The notes: generated by a model not told the origin, from the sequence alone. A DNA stretch of 64,000 nt from Francisella philomiragia subsp. philomiragia ATCC 25015 (GCF_000156715.1 NZ_DS999314.1:1950-65949); one strand, 5' to 3'; positions 47,737 to 56,990 are shown, numbered from the stretch's first letter. Numbers and translations are program-made.

Positions 47737-48403
47737 AGCCCCGTATAGTTTTTATAGGATCAGGTAGGCCATTCTCAGTGAGCTTATTGCGTAAGCGAGA
47801 GATATGTACTTCAACTACATTTGTCTGAGGATCAAAGTCATAGTCCCATACTTCTTTAAGTATCATTGTTTTACTGACTACTTCATTTTTGTGCTTAAGA
47901 AGCAGATGTAAAACTTTGTATTCTCTTTGTTGTAATAATATTAACTCATCATTGCGACGAACCTCATGGGCAAGTTCATCGAGGATGATATCTCCACATG
48001 TTAATTTGTGGGATTGAGCTTCAGCGATTTGCTTGGTTCTTTTGTAGAGAATATTAACACGAACCATTAACTCATCTATCGAAAACGGCTTAGTTAAATA
48101 ATCGTCGCTCCCTGATGTAAGACCTTGAATTTTATTCTCAGTGCTGTCAAGTGCACTTAGAATGATCACAGGAGTTGTTACATTTTGTTTACGTAAAATT
48201 TTTAGCAAAGATATTCCGTCTAAATACGGCATCATCCAATCTATAACAACAACATCATAATTATTGGTATTGATTAGAAATAGTGCTTCTTTGCCATCGT
48301 GAGCTAATGTTGTTTCAATACCATTTTCTTCAAATTTGGTTTTTATAAACTGAGCAATTTTTTTATCATCGTCAGCAACTAAAACTTTTGGTTTATCAGT
48401 CAT
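47714..48403 (-). CDS. bfpR: OmpR-family response regulator
   Basis: The 229-residue protein has an acidic pocket DDD (11-13), phospho-acceptor Asp55 (VVVIDWMMPYLDG), YLTKPF and a winged-helix DNA-binding domain (VVEVHISRLRNKL, TIRGFGYVI). It is translated just before its kinase and precedes the lipid-modification cluster on the same strand, so that cluster is a candidate target. It is distinct from the orphan regulator at 35186. In Francisella novicida the BfpR regulator affects biofilm and antimicrobial-peptide resistance; assignment here is by gene order. Confidence 0.92.
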   Translation of the reverse strand: MTDKPKVLVADDDKKIAQFIKTKFEENGIETTLAHDGKEALFLINTNNYDVVVIDWMMPYLDGISLLKILRKQNVTTPVIILSALDSTENKIQGLTSGSDDYLTKPFSIDELMVRVNILYKRTKQIAEAQSHKLTCGDIILDELAHEVRRNDELILLQQREYKVLHLLLKHKNEVVSKTMILKEVWDYDFDPQTNVVEVHISRLRNKLTENGLPDPIKTIRGFGYVIQE

Positions 48404-48544
48404 GGAGTCTATATATATTTAATTTATATAATATAATTATAGCCGATTTATAGCTCTGTAACTTGAAAAAACAGCTATAAAACTTATTTATAATTTTAGA
48501 TCGTTTGTGTATAAAATAGCTACATCAAAAAATTGGAGGTTGAA

Positions 48545-49081
48545 ATGAAGAAAATTCTAGCAACAGTATTTGGTTTAATAATTGTGTCGGGAGTATATGC
48601 TGAGAGTTATCAGATGTATGCAAAACCAGATGAGCAATCCAAAAAAATTATGACGATTGATGATCAAAATCATCAATATAAAGCAATTTTCTCAAAAGGG
48701 GAGTGGATTGAAATAGTTGATCAAAAAGATGGGACAGTTGGTTGGGTTAAGCAAAAATCACCAAAAAATGATACACAAGCATCTAGTGATGATCCTATAG
48801 AAAAAATGATGGCAGATTTTCAAAAACAACAGCAAATGTTAGATGAGCATTTTAATAAGATGATAGCTAACATAGATCAAAATATAGCTCAAATGCAAAC
48901 ACAATCTAAAACATCAAAAGTAACTAAAAAACCAGATGTGTATAAAGAATTTAGTTCTATAACGATTAACTCAGATGGTAAAACTGCTAAGATTGTCAAA
49001 AAGACAGAAGATAGTAATGGAAAAGTCGAAACAGTGGAGAAGGAGGTGCCAGCTGATCAACTGAATACTATCAAAATATAG
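48545..49081 (+). CDS. Exported SH3-like domain protein
   Basis: I chose the ATG at 48545, which follows GGAGG and starts a signal peptide (MKKILATVFGLIIVSGVYA); the TTG at 48533 lies in the Shine-Dalgarno. Residues about 22-72 resemble a bacterial SH3 domain (YAKPDEQSKKI, GEWIEIVDQKDGTVGWVK). A Gln/Met-rich helical stretch (about 85-125) and a C-terminal segment (ITINSDGKTAKIVKK) follow. It is 178 residues long, periplasmic and of unknown function. It is divergent from bfpR over 141 bp. Confidence 0.7.
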   Translation: MKKILATVFGLIIVSGVYAESYQMYAKPDEQSKKIMTIDDQNHQYKAIFSKGEWIEIVDQKDGTVGWVKQKSPKNDTQASSDDPIEKMMADFQKQQQMLDEHFNKMIANIDQNIAQMQTQSKTSKVTKKPDVYKEFSSITINSDGKTAKIVKKTEDSNGKVETVEKEVPADQLNTIKI

Positions 49082-49211
49082 TACGGGATTTTGAATTTTA
49101 CTAGTGATGATGCTTCTAAATAATAATCTTGCTTAATATCTTTTGTTTCCAAAGTATGCTCAATAAGTTAAAATTACTATGTAATTGCCACTAAAAACTA
49201 AGGAGTGCATT

Positions 49212-49613
49212 ATGTATGAAGAAGAGTTCTTATCAGAAAAATTACAGCGTTTCACATTAGTTGATATTGCGTTGGTCAAAATAGTGTACTTTCTCGTTGG
49301 CTTATTAATAATTTCGAGCTATTCAACATTAGCTTTGGTTAGCTGGGTTTTTTATTTACTAATGTTTTTGACTGCGGTTTTTCCAATAGTGATTCATCTT
49401 TTGTCATTTGAAGGATCATATATTGAAAAAGCCCATAAATATCTAAAGACAAATAAACCATCGTATCAAGTGTTGTTATTCTTTAGTATGTTTTTCTTTG
49501 CTTGTATGTTAGCTGTATTGATACCAGTTCTATTGGATGTGCCATGGTATGTTTATGTTATATTGATAGCTATTTTTGCAATCAAACCAATGCGTTCAAA
49601 TATGTTTTGGTAG
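49212..49613 (+). CDS. Small integral membrane protein
   Basis: I chose the ATG at 49212, after AAGGAG, instead of the TTG at 49185. The 133-residue protein has four hydrophobic segments, two (about 22-63) and two (about 85-125), with a short polar loop between the pairs. I do not recognise the family. The methyltransferase gene follows after 15 bp, so the two may be cotranscribed. Confidence 0.65.
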   Translation: MYEEEFLSEKLQRFTLVDIALVKIVYFLVGLLIISSYSTLALVSWVFYLLMFLTAVFPIVIHLLSFEGSYIEKAHKYLKTNKPSYQVLLFFSMFFFACMLAVLIPVLLDVPWYVYVILIAIFAIKPMRSNMFW

Positions 49614-49628
49614 GGTGAGGTTATAAAA

Positions 49629-50276
49629 TTGAATAAAAGTACACACGATGGCCAAAAGGTTTACTCCAAATTAGTTCTTAAACTTTATAACTTCGTTGTT
49701 TTATTTTTTAATAATACTTTTTTGTGGAAATGTAAAACATCTCAGCTATTGCAGTTATACAAAGATAATGTATCGCATAATCATTTAGATATAGGAGTAG
49801 GCTCAGGATATTATCTAAAAAATGTTAAAGATAGATTATCTAAAGTAGCATTAATGGATCTAAATCCAAATTGTTTAGAGTATGTGAAGAATGTACTGAA
49901 AGATAAAGAAGTATCAACTTATCAAGTTGATATACTAAAAGATGTTGCAGAAGAATTTTATGCAAAGTATGAATCTATATCTTGTAACTATTTGATTCAC
50001 TGTTTACCTGATAACGGCAATAAAGAAAAAGTATTCGAAAATATTGCTAAAATGTTGAGTAAAGATGGAGTGGCTTTTGGATCGACTATTATCAATGACT
50101 ATAGCTCAAAACTTGCGATTAAGGTGGCTAATAAATTTAATGCCAAAGGAGTATTCGATAATAAAAACGATACTTATGAATCGATAGAAAAATATATAAA
50201 GAATAATTTTGCTGAATATACTATAAAGCAAATAGGCTCAGTTTGTGTATATATTATGTCTAAACCTCTTAGATGA
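49629..50276 (+). CDS. Class I SAM-dependent methyltransferase
   Basis: The 215-residue protein has motif I as HLDIGVGSGYYLKN (near 57), an acidic Asp in ALMDLNPN and YESISCNYLIHCLPD as motif II-IV. This is a methyltransferase of the small-molecule/lipid type (Methyltransf_11/25-like). Translation starts at TTG 49629, preceded by GGTGAGG at the end of the membrane-protein gene. The substrate is unknown. Confidence 0.75.
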   Translation: MNKSTHDGQKVYSKLVLKLYNFVVLFFNNTFLWKCKTSQLLQLYKDNVSHNHLDIGVGSGYYLKNVKDRLSKVALMDLNPNCLEYVKNVLKDKEVSTYQVDILKDVAEEFYAKYESISCNYLIHCLPDNGNKEKVFENIAKMLSKDGVAFGSTIINDYSSKLAIKVANKFNAKGVFDNKNDTYESIEKYIKNNFAEYTIKQIGSVCVYIMSKPLR

Positions 50277-50295
50277 TCTTTACTATTTATAATCA

Positions 50296-50324
50296 ATAAC
50301 ATTCTTAATTATTTTTGTTATAAT
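50296..50324 (+). promoter_or_regulatory. Candidate promoter of the lpoB envelope cluster
   Basis: ATAACA (50296-50301), 17 bp, then a perfect TATAAT (50319-50324), 35 bases before the LpoB start codon. The -35 matches 4 of 6 consensus bases. Confidence 0.45.
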
Positions 50325-50359
50325 CGCTATATAGACAAATTATTCTGTTCATAAAAATA

Positions 50360-50965
50360 ATGAAGAAAAAGCTTTTATTTGTAACTTTATCAGCTAGCTT
50401 AATTTTGTTGGGCTCATGTAGTAAAACAACTGTTGCTTATGAGGATCCAAATGGTGTAGATACAACATCTATTAATTTTAGCTCTACTGATTTGCAAGCT
50501 ATCACGAACAAGATGACCGAGGATATGCTGAATTCACGAGCAGTTAAGAGAATTACTGCTATGGATACACCAACATTATTCTTTAGTAATATTCGTAATG
50601 AAACAAGAGAGCATATCAATACGACAATGTTATCAAATACAGTACAGACACAGATTATCAAATCTGGATTATTCCAAGTTACTGATATGTCTCAAATCAA
50701 AAATGTACGTGAGCAGCTTGGATATCAAGCTAATAGTGGTATGGTTGATCAAAGTACAGCTACTAAAATCGGTCAGCATATTGGTGCTAGGTATATGGTT
50801 TATGGCTCTATTCAAGATATTGATAATACTAATGTTGATGGAGATAAGAGATCTAAATTCTTCTTGACAACATTGAAGATGATGGATCTAAAAACAGGTC
50901 TTGTTGTATGGCAAGATGATAAGCAGATTCGTAAATCACAGACTAAATCAACATTTGGCTGGTAA
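50360..50965 (+). CDS. lpoB: Outer-membrane lipoprotein LpoB, penicillin-binding-protein activator
   Basis: The 201-residue protein has a lipoprotein signal peptide (LILLGSC, lipobox Cys at about 20). The mature domain (TPTLFFSNIRNETREHINTT, FQVTDMSQIKNVREQL, GARYMVYGSI) fits the LpoB family, an alpha/beta fold shared with CsgG. In E. coli LpoB reaches from the outer membrane to activate PBP1B. It heads a set of four genes for exported proteins; the next begins 66 bp on. No Shine-Dalgarno is obvious. Confidence 0.85.
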   Translation: MKKKLLFVTLSASLILLGSCSKTTVAYEDPNGVDTTSINFSSTDLQAITNKMTEDMLNSRAVKRITAMDTPTLFFSNIRNETREHINTTMLSNTVQTQIIKSGLFQVTDMSQIKNVREQLGYQANSGMVDQSTATKIGQHIGARYMVYGSIQDIDNTNVDGDKRSKFFLTTLKMMDLKTGLVVWQDDKQIRKSQTKSTFGW

Positions 50966-51031
50966 TTAGATTTCAAAATGGTTATTTCAGAATAGTTCTG
51001 AAATTTCTTAAAACATAGGAGATAAAATACT

Positions 51032-52456
51032 ATGAAAAAGAAAATATTAAGTTCATTAATTGTTTCATCATTATTAGTAAGTCCTTTGGTTGCTGCAGAA
51101 ACAACTGTAGATACTAAATCTACAGCTGAGCAGTCGCAATCTGTTGATATGGGCTCAGATGTATCTAATCTTAATAGTGCTATCTCATCAGATTCAAAAG
51201 CAGTTGCGACAACTGCAGAAGATAAGAGATCCGCAGAAGAAATCTTAAGTGATGTAATGGAGAGTTATATCGATCAGAATAATCTCAGAGATAAATATGA
51301 TTATGTTGGTTCTGCTATAGGTACAGCTTCTGTCAATCAGACAAATTCAAATTATGTCGATAGTGCTCAGTTAGCATTTGAGAAAGCTCTAATAAAAGCA
51401 CAGGCAGAATATATATCGTTTATATCAGCTAATACAAAAGTTGATAAGAGTCTAAGCATAGATAGTACACAAGGTTCTAGTGTAAATGACATTAATACAG
51501 ATTCTGATAAGCCAAAAGAGGGTACTCAAGCAGCGATTGATGCTAAGCAACAAGCATTAGAAGAAGCAAAGCTAGATAAGCAATTAAAAGATCAAGGTTT
51601 AAATCCAGATGATTTTGCTACACCAGATGAGAAGAGAAAAGCTCTTTTAAGTCAGCAAATGACAGTCAAAAGCTTAACTACAGGATTTGGTAATCTATCA
51701 GGTTTACTGCCAATCAAGACTTTTGTGGTGGAAAAAAATGGTAATGCTGCTATCGGTGTAGTGGTTATTTATTCAGATAAAATTAAAGGAATGTTTGAGG
51801 ATATCAAGCATGGTAATGAGCCTGTAATTGTTGGTAAAGGTGGACAATCTCCTTCTGACTTATATAAGGATAAGTCAGGTGAAGATATGATGGGTGATTA
51901 TGGTATCCGTGTTGGTTTTGGAGAAGATAATAAACCATATATCTTGTCATATGGTCAAGGCTCGTACACAGGTCCAAAGCTTCAAGGAGTTTCGGCTGGT
52001 GATTATGGTTATAAGCAAGCTGAGATTATGGCAAGAGCAAATTTAGTTACACTGATAGCTGGACAAATGTCGACAAAAGAAGCTTTGACTATGTCTGAGG
52101 ATATCTCTAGCACTCTTGCTAAAAATACTAAAACGCAACAAACACGTAGAATAGATGCAACTGATATTGAAAAGACACTATCTACATATTACAAAACAAA
52201 AGCAAACCTAGATATTATTGGTCTTAAAACTGTTAAGAGATGGCGTTATAAGCTACCAAGTACAGAAAATACTGTATATGGTGTTGTATTAAAATGGGAT
52301 CCTAAGCAAGTAGCTACGGCAAATAAGATCAAAAATTTTAACTATGATGAATATCGTAAACAAAATGCTAAAAGTACAGAAAGTGGAGAGACTTCCTTAA
52401 ATGGTAAAGTAATTATTAGACAAAGTGATGATAATAAATATTTAAACCAGTTCTAG
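51032..52456 (+). CDS. Exported DUF6844-like protein
   Basis: The 474-residue protein has a signal peptide (MKKKILSSLIVSSLLVSPLVAAE). The middle has an acidic, Gln/Lys-rich helical stretch (about 165-210), followed by a conserved-looking domain (GYKQAEIMARANLVTLIAGQ; VKRWRYKLPS; GVVLKWDP). The family is known only as a domain of unknown function. It lies between LpoB and the CsgG/LpoB-like gene with gaps of 66 and 6 bp, so it is likely part of the same envelope complex. Confidence 0.7.
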   Translation: MKKKILSSLIVSSLLVSPLVAAETTVDTKSTAEQSQSVDMGSDVSNLNSAISSDSKAVATTAEDKRSAEEILSDVMESYIDQNNLRDKYDYVGSAIGTASVNQTNSNYVDSAQLAFEKALIKAQAEYISFISANTKVDKSLSIDSTQGSSVNDINTDSDKPKEGTQAAIDAKQQALEEAKLDKQLKDQGLNPDDFATPDEKRKALLSQQMTVKSLTTGFGNLSGLLPIKTFVVEKNGNAAIGVVVIYSDKIKGMFEDIKHGNEPVIVGKGGQSPSDLYKDKSGEDMMGDYGIRVGFGEDNKPYILSYGQGSYTGPKLQGVSAGDYGYKQAEIMARANLVTLIAGQMSTKEALTMSEDISSTLAKNTKTQQTRRIDATDIEKTLSTYYKTKANLDIIGLKTVKRWRYKLPSTENTVYGVVLKWDPKQVATANKIKNFNYDEYRKQNAKSTESGETSLNGKVIIRQSDDNKYLNQF

Positions 52457-52462
52457 GATAGA

Positions 52463-53458
52463 ATGATGCAAAAGATATTAATTTTTTTTTCTCTATTTTT
52501 GATTTCTATAATTGGTAATGTTGCTGTTGCTGCAGATTCTTCTACAAATATTGTATCTGGTAGTTCAGCTAACTTGTTAAATAACTCATTAAATAAAACT
52601 TTAGGTACTAACTCTGGAAGTACAGTTAAGTACAAAGGTGTAGATGAGCGAAATAATCTTAAAATGTTTACAGTAGCGATATTACCTTTTGATACGAAAG
52701 GAGTAACTAATGAAAGTATTTATAGTGAAAAGCAACTTCAAAATCGATTAAATCAAATTATCATAGCTCAGATTACACAAACACGTAAGTTTAGGGTTTC
52801 TAATAGGGATGCTAAAGATGAGAAAGCTTATGAAGAAGAAATTCGACGTATAATAAACTCTAATGACTCTAGTGAAAAAGATAAACTAAATCAAAGAATA
52901 GGCGCTGATTTTATACTAACTGGCGATATTTTAGGTTTAAACATTAGTAAGAAGAAGAGTTCATATTATGGAGAAGATTTTACAACACTGAATGTCTCAG
53001 CGAGTGTGGCTTATCGTATGATTGAGCTAGCTACAATGGAGGTTAAATGGTCGAATGTAGTTAGATTGCAAGTACCAGCAAATATTGCTAATGAGTATGC
53101 TAACTATGATAATGGTGATCATTCACAGATATTGGACTATGTAGCTGAGCAAATCGGTCAAACAATATCTGAACAGATTGTTGGAGCCATATATCCTCTT
53201 CAAGTATTAAAAATAGACGATGGAGAGATATATTTTAACCAAGGTGGTAATGGTGTTGTTAAAGGTAGTACCTATGAAATTCGTCAAGAAGGAGGCACTA
53301 GTGTTGACCCAGCAACAGGACAGCATATTGTTTTAGATAGTAAAGTCTTGGCAAAAGTACGAATTACAGATGTGATGCCTAAGTATTCTGTAGGTATTGT
53401 AATTGATGGTAGCTTATCTAAAATACAAGCTGGTTTACGCGCATATTTATCCAAATAA
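52463..53458 (+). CDS. Exported CsgG/LpoB-fold protein
   Basis: The 331-residue protein has an N-terminal signal peptide (ending VAVAA) without a lipobox Cys. The segments MFTVAILPFDTKG, QNRLNQIIIAQI, TRKFRVSNRD and GADFILTGDILG follow the order seen in the CsgG/LpoB fold. It is a second protein of this fold in the cluster and about 130 residues longer than LpoB, with a C-terminal extra domain (from about 250; GVVKGSTYEIRQEGG). The start is an ATG 6 bp after the previous stop. The next gene starts one base after its stop. Confidence 0.7.
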   Translation: MMQKILIFFSLFLISIIGNVAVAADSSTNIVSGSSANLLNNSLNKTLGTNSGSTVKYKGVDERNNLKMFTVAILPFDTKGVTNESIYSEKQLQNRLNQIIIAQITQTRKFRVSNRDAKDEKAYEEEIRRIINSNDSSEKDKLNQRIGADFILTGDILGLNISKKKSSYYGEDFTTLNVSASVAYRMIELATMEVKWSNVVRLQVPANIANEYANYDNGDHSQILDYVAEQIGQTISEQIVGAIYPLQVLKIDDGEIYFNQGGNGVVKGSTYEIRQEGGTSVDPATGQHIVLDSKVLAKVRITDVMPKYSVGIVIDGSLSKIQAGLRAYLSK

Positions 53459-53459
53459 T

Positions 53460-54851
53460 ATGAAAATAAAAATCTCTTTATTGTTTATTACGTGTTTTGT
53501 TATATCTAGTTGTGCGACATTCAGTGGTAGTCATCCTAATAAGGTCGGAGCTGCTAAAAATGCTATTGAGACTTGTAAATATAAACCTATCGAAACAAAG
53601 TTTGATGAAGCTTTTGATAATGATGGTATTAATGCTTCTATTGGTTTCTTAGAAACTGGGCGTTTTGATCAGTTACTTGGTAAAACTGAATTATCACAAG
53701 TTAAATATACCAAAGCAGCAGATTATGTTGCTAAGTCAGAAGCAGAAGCAAAAATAAGAGTTAGGAATATACTTAAAAATACTCAAGCTACTCTTTTAAG
53801 TGATAAAGAGAGATATTACTATATATCTGATTATGAAATTACTTTTTTATATGCTTATCAAGCACTAAACTACCTAAAACAGCACGATTTAGAAAATGCT
53901 GCTGTTAGTATCCGTAACTTATCATATGCGCAATATGCCACTTATGAAGCAAAAGATTTAGCAGCTCAGACAAATAAAACTAGGTATGAAGAGTTTAATC
54001 ATGTTGATTCTAGACAGGTTTCATCAAATATATCTGGTTCAAAACAATATAGACAGTTAGTAAGTATAGCTGACAAGGTAAAAAACTCTTATGAAAATGC
54101 TTTTGGGTATTATCTAGAGGCTTTGATATATCAGTCATACGATACCGATCTAAATAATGCTAACTTATCAATGAGTAATGCTCTAAGAGTCGTTCCGAAT
54201 AATCCATATGTTAAAGAAGACTATAACCAAATCAAGAACGCTTTTGACACTGGTCATAATATCTATCCACAAGGGCAAGGTAAACTTGTTGTAATATATG
54301 AGAGTGGCTGGGTTGAGCCTATTAAAAAGTTCGATATACCAATTGCGATATTTTTCCAACAAACTGGGGTTCAAAAAATTTCGTTACCATACTATGGCTC
54401 TTATAAGTTAGAGCCTAATGCAGATGTAGAGATTTTAAAGGATAATAAAACTATTGATAAAGGTAAAACAGCATTACTGGTTGATACAACTGCAATGGCA
54501 GCTAAATCTTTATCAGATCAATATCCTGCGATTGTAACTAGAGAGGTTTTACGTCTGGTTACAAAAACAGCTATTTCTGTGGCAGCTATTAGATCATCTG
54601 GTGATTATGGAGCTTTGGCGGCAATCGGAACTTCGGTGTATAACATGGCGACAACCCAAGCAGATCTCAGAAGCTGGAATCTTTTGCCCAAAAATGTTGA
54701 TTTATTTTCTAAGGATTTAGATCAAGGTGAATATACGCTCAAAATTAATAATAAAAAGACGATTGTAACTATTATGCCTCAAAAAATAACTTTGGTATGG
54801 TTAACTAAAGAGGGCTGTTATCAGAGGATATTATTAAATGAAATTTTATAA
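53460..54851 (+). CDS. COG3014-like lipoprotein with helical repeats
   Basis: I chose the ATG at 53460, which begins a lipoprotein signal peptide (MKIKISLLFITCFVISSC) with the lipobox Cys at 18; a frame-open ATG at 53403 overlaps the previous gene. The 463-residue protein has TPR-like helices in the N-terminal half (LYAYQALNYLKQHDLENAAV) and beta-rich C-terminal segments (GQGKLVVIYESGWVEP). This resembles the COG3014 family found next to LpoB genes in other gammaproteobacteria. Its function is unknown. It closes the four-gene envelope cluster. Confidence 0.65.
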   Translation: MKIKISLLFITCFVISSCATFSGSHPNKVGAAKNAIETCKYKPIETKFDEAFDNDGINASIGFLETGRFDQLLGKTELSQVKYTKAADYVAKSEAEAKIRVRNILKNTQATLLSDKERYYYISDYEITFLYAYQALNYLKQHDLENAAVSIRNLSYAQYATYEAKDLAAQTNKTRYEEFNHVDSRQVSSNISGSKQYRQLVSIADKVKNSYENAFGYYLEALIYQSYDTDLNNANLSMSNALRVVPNNPYVKEDYNQIKNAFDTGHNIYPQGQGKLVVIYESGWVEPIKKFDIPIAIFFQQTGVQKISLPYYGSYKLEPNADVEILKDNKTIDKGKTALLVDTTAMAAKSLSDQYPAIVTREVLRLVTKTAISVAAIRSSGDYGALAAIGTSVYNMATTQADLRSWNLLPKNVDLFSKDLDQGEYTLKINNKKTIVTIMPQKITLVWLTKEGCYQRILLNEIL

Positions 54852-54947
54852 TATTCATTGTAAATAAATTTTTCGAATATATTTAAAAGTATTTTTTAGT
54901 TATAGTGATATATTCTGTCTAGAAATAAATAATTACATAAGTTTCTA

Positions 54948-54976
54948 TTGATTAATCATATTCTTATGAATATATT
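54948..54976 (+). promoter_or_regulatory. Promoter of the ocd-arginase operon with palindrome in the spacer
   Basis: TTGATT (54948-54953), 17 bp, then TATATT (54971-54976). ATATTC-TTAT-GAATAT (54958-54973) is an inverted repeat that fills the spacer and enters the -10 box, a position where a bound repressor would block RNA polymerase. It contains TGAAT like an ARG half-site, but the geometry does not match a standard ARG box. Confidence 0.5.
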
Positions 54977-55031
54977 TAGAAGGTTAAATTATTTAAAAAA
55001 TAAAACTATTTAATAGTAAATTGGAGAAGAT

Positions 55032-56048
55032 ATGAGAATCTTATCAGTTCAAGATATGGCAAAAATAGTGCAAAAGCACGGTTTTGATAATTTCATTAAA
55101 GACCTAGTTGAATATACAAAACAGGACTTTATAAGATGGCAAGAGTTTGATAAATCACCAAGATATGCAGCTCATGTTCCAGGAGGTGTTTTAGAACTTA
55201 TGCCAACTGCTGATAATAAGTTATTTACATATAAATGTGTAAATGGGCATCCTGCAAATCCATTTGATGGTAAGCAGACAGTTGTAGCTACAGGGCAGTT
55301 AAATGAGATTAAACATGGTTATCCACTACTTATATCTGAAATGACTGTTCTTACAGCTTTAAGAACTGCGGCTGCGACTGTGTTAGCAACAGACTACTTA
55401 GCGCGCAAAGATAGTAAGACTATGGCGCTAATAGGCACAGGTGCTCAAAGTGAATTTCAAACTCTAGCTCATAAGCTAATTAGACCTATTCAAACAGTTA
55501 GATATTTTGATACAGATCCAGAAGCAATGAAAAAATATGCTAATAATATGAAAGATGTTGATCTTGAATTTATCGCTTGTGATAGTGCTAAAGATGCTTG
55601 TGAAGGTGCAGATATAATTGTTGTATGTACGGCTTGTAAACTTCATGCAATTGTAATTGAAAATGATTGGGTTAAAGAAGGTGTACATATAAGTGGTTTA
55701 GGTGGGGATTGTCCTGGTAAGACTGAGCTTGATATGGATATTCTTTTTAGAGGTAAAGTAGTTGTTGAATACAAAGAACAATCAATGATTGAGGGAGAAA
55801 TCCAGAATTTATCACCACAAGAAGTTGAACAGGTTTTACATGCTGAAGTATGGGAAATTTTAACTGGTAAGAAAAAAGGTCGTGAAAATGATAAAGAAAT
55901 TACGATCTATGATTCAGTAGGTTTTGCAATCGAAGATTTCTCAGCACTTCGATTGACTTTAGATTTAGCTGAGAAATATGATATTGGTAGCCAAATGGAT
56001 ATGGTGCCACCAATCAAAGATCCTAAGAATTTATTTTCAGTATTATAA
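55032..56048 (+). CDS. ocd: Ornithine cyclodeaminase
   Basis: This converts L-ornithine to L-proline and ammonia using bound NAD. The 338-residue protein belongs to the OCD/mu-crystallin family: Rossmann motif MALIGTGAQSEFQTLA near 133, the RTAAATVLATDYLA helix, and C-terminal DSVGFAIEDFSALR, which carries a conserved Asp. A GGAG site precedes the ATG. Arginase follows after 15 bp, which makes ornithine from arginine, so the two enzymes would turn arginine into proline. Confidence 0.92.
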   Translation: MRILSVQDMAKIVQKHGFDNFIKDLVEYTKQDFIRWQEFDKSPRYAAHVPGGVLELMPTADNKLFTYKCVNGHPANPFDGKQTVVATGQLNEIKHGYPLLISEMTVLTALRTAAATVLATDYLARKDSKTMALIGTGAQSEFQTLAHKLIRPIQTVRYFDTDPEAMKKYANNMKDVDLEFIACDSAKDACEGADIIVVCTACKLHAIVIENDWVKEGVHISGLGGDCPGKTELDMDILFRGKVVVEYKEQSMIEGEIQNLSPQEVEQVLHAEVWEILTGKKKGRENDKEITIYDSVGFAIEDFSALRLTLDLAEKYDIGSQMDMVPPIKDPKNLFSVL

Positions 56049-56063
56049 TATTGGAGTGATAAA

Positions 56064-56933
56064 ATGAAAAAAGTAGAAGCAGTAGGAATAGCTATTGGTA
56101 ATGCTGGCAGAGAAATTGGTTGCGGAAGAGCACCATACGCTTTGTTGAATGAGTTAAGAGATAGACGTATAGATGCTCAAATAATCAATTATATTGGTGG
56201 AAGAGCTGAAGTACCTACTATGGGTAAATATTTTACTAAGGTGGCTCAGACGGTATCTGAGATTCTTAAAGAAGGTAAGTTTCCTTTGACTCTTGGAGGA
56301 GATCATTCATGTGCAATAGGTACATGGAGTGGAGTTTATGACTATCTTAAAGATCAGAAAAAAGAGCTTGGTTTGATTTGGATTGATGCGCATATGGATA
56401 GTCATAGACCTGACACTTCTGAGACTGGTAATATACATGGTATGCCTGTAGCACATCTTTTAGGATATGGTCATGAGGAATTAACAAAGGTACTAAATGA
56501 TAATCCTAAGTTAAAGCCTGAGAATATTGTCTTTTTTGGGATTCGCTCTTATGAAAAGCCAGAAAGAGAGTTTTTGGAAAAATTGGGTGTTAAAGTTTAT
56601 TATCAAACCGATTTAACTGATAGGAACTTTGAAGAGTTATTTTTACAAGAGTTTGAACGTCTTGAGAAGGTTACAGAGGGTAATGTGGGGATTAGTTTTG
56701 ACTTAGATGGTTTAGATCCTACTAACCTTGATGCTGTAGGAACTCCTGTTGAAAATGGTATTGACCCACAAGTTTTTTACAAAACTATTGAGAAAATTAA
56801 TTTTAATAGTTTGGTATGTTTTGAAGTGGCAGAATACAATCCTCTGATTGATAAAACAGAAGTCTCGCTTAAATATATGTCAAAACTAATAAGATTAGTT
56901 GAAGGCAATATAAAAAATCTAACTCAAAAATAG
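56064..56933 (+). CDS. rocF: Arginase (ureohydrolase family)
   Basis: This hydrolyses arginine to ornithine and urea. The 289-residue protein has the binuclear manganese motifs GGDHSCAIGT, IWIDAHMDSHRP and SFDLDGLDP, each in the usual place. The segment DTSETGNIHGMPVAHLLG fits arginases rather than agmatinases. The preceding ornithine cyclodeaminase gene supports arginine as substrate. Formiminoglutamase is a less likely alternative. The start has a GGAG site 10 bases upstream. Confidence 0.9.
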   Translation: MKKVEAVGIAIGNAGREIGCGRAPYALLNELRDRRIDAQIINYIGGRAEVPTMGKYFTKVAQTVSEILKEGKFPLTLGGDHSCAIGTWSGVYDYLKDQKKELGLIWIDAHMDSHRPDTSETGNIHGMPVAHLLGYGHEELTKVLNDNPKLKPENIVFFGIRSYEKPEREFLEKLGVKVYYQTDLTDRNFEELFLQEFERLEKVTEGNVGISFDLDGLDPTNLDAVGTPVENGIDPQVFYKTIEKINFNSLVCFEVAEYNPLIDKTEVSLKYMSKLIRLVEGNIKNLTQK

Positions 56934-56990
56934 TTTATCCGTAAAACTTTTGATAACATTATCTTACAAGTTTCTCTTTATATATATCTG

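Noticed and set aside
54958-54973. ARG box (ArgR site) before the ocd-arginase operon
   Set aside because: The half-sites are in the wrong relative arrangement (ATTC-N4-GAAT instead of TGAAT-N4-ATTCA); kept only as an unnamed palindrome.
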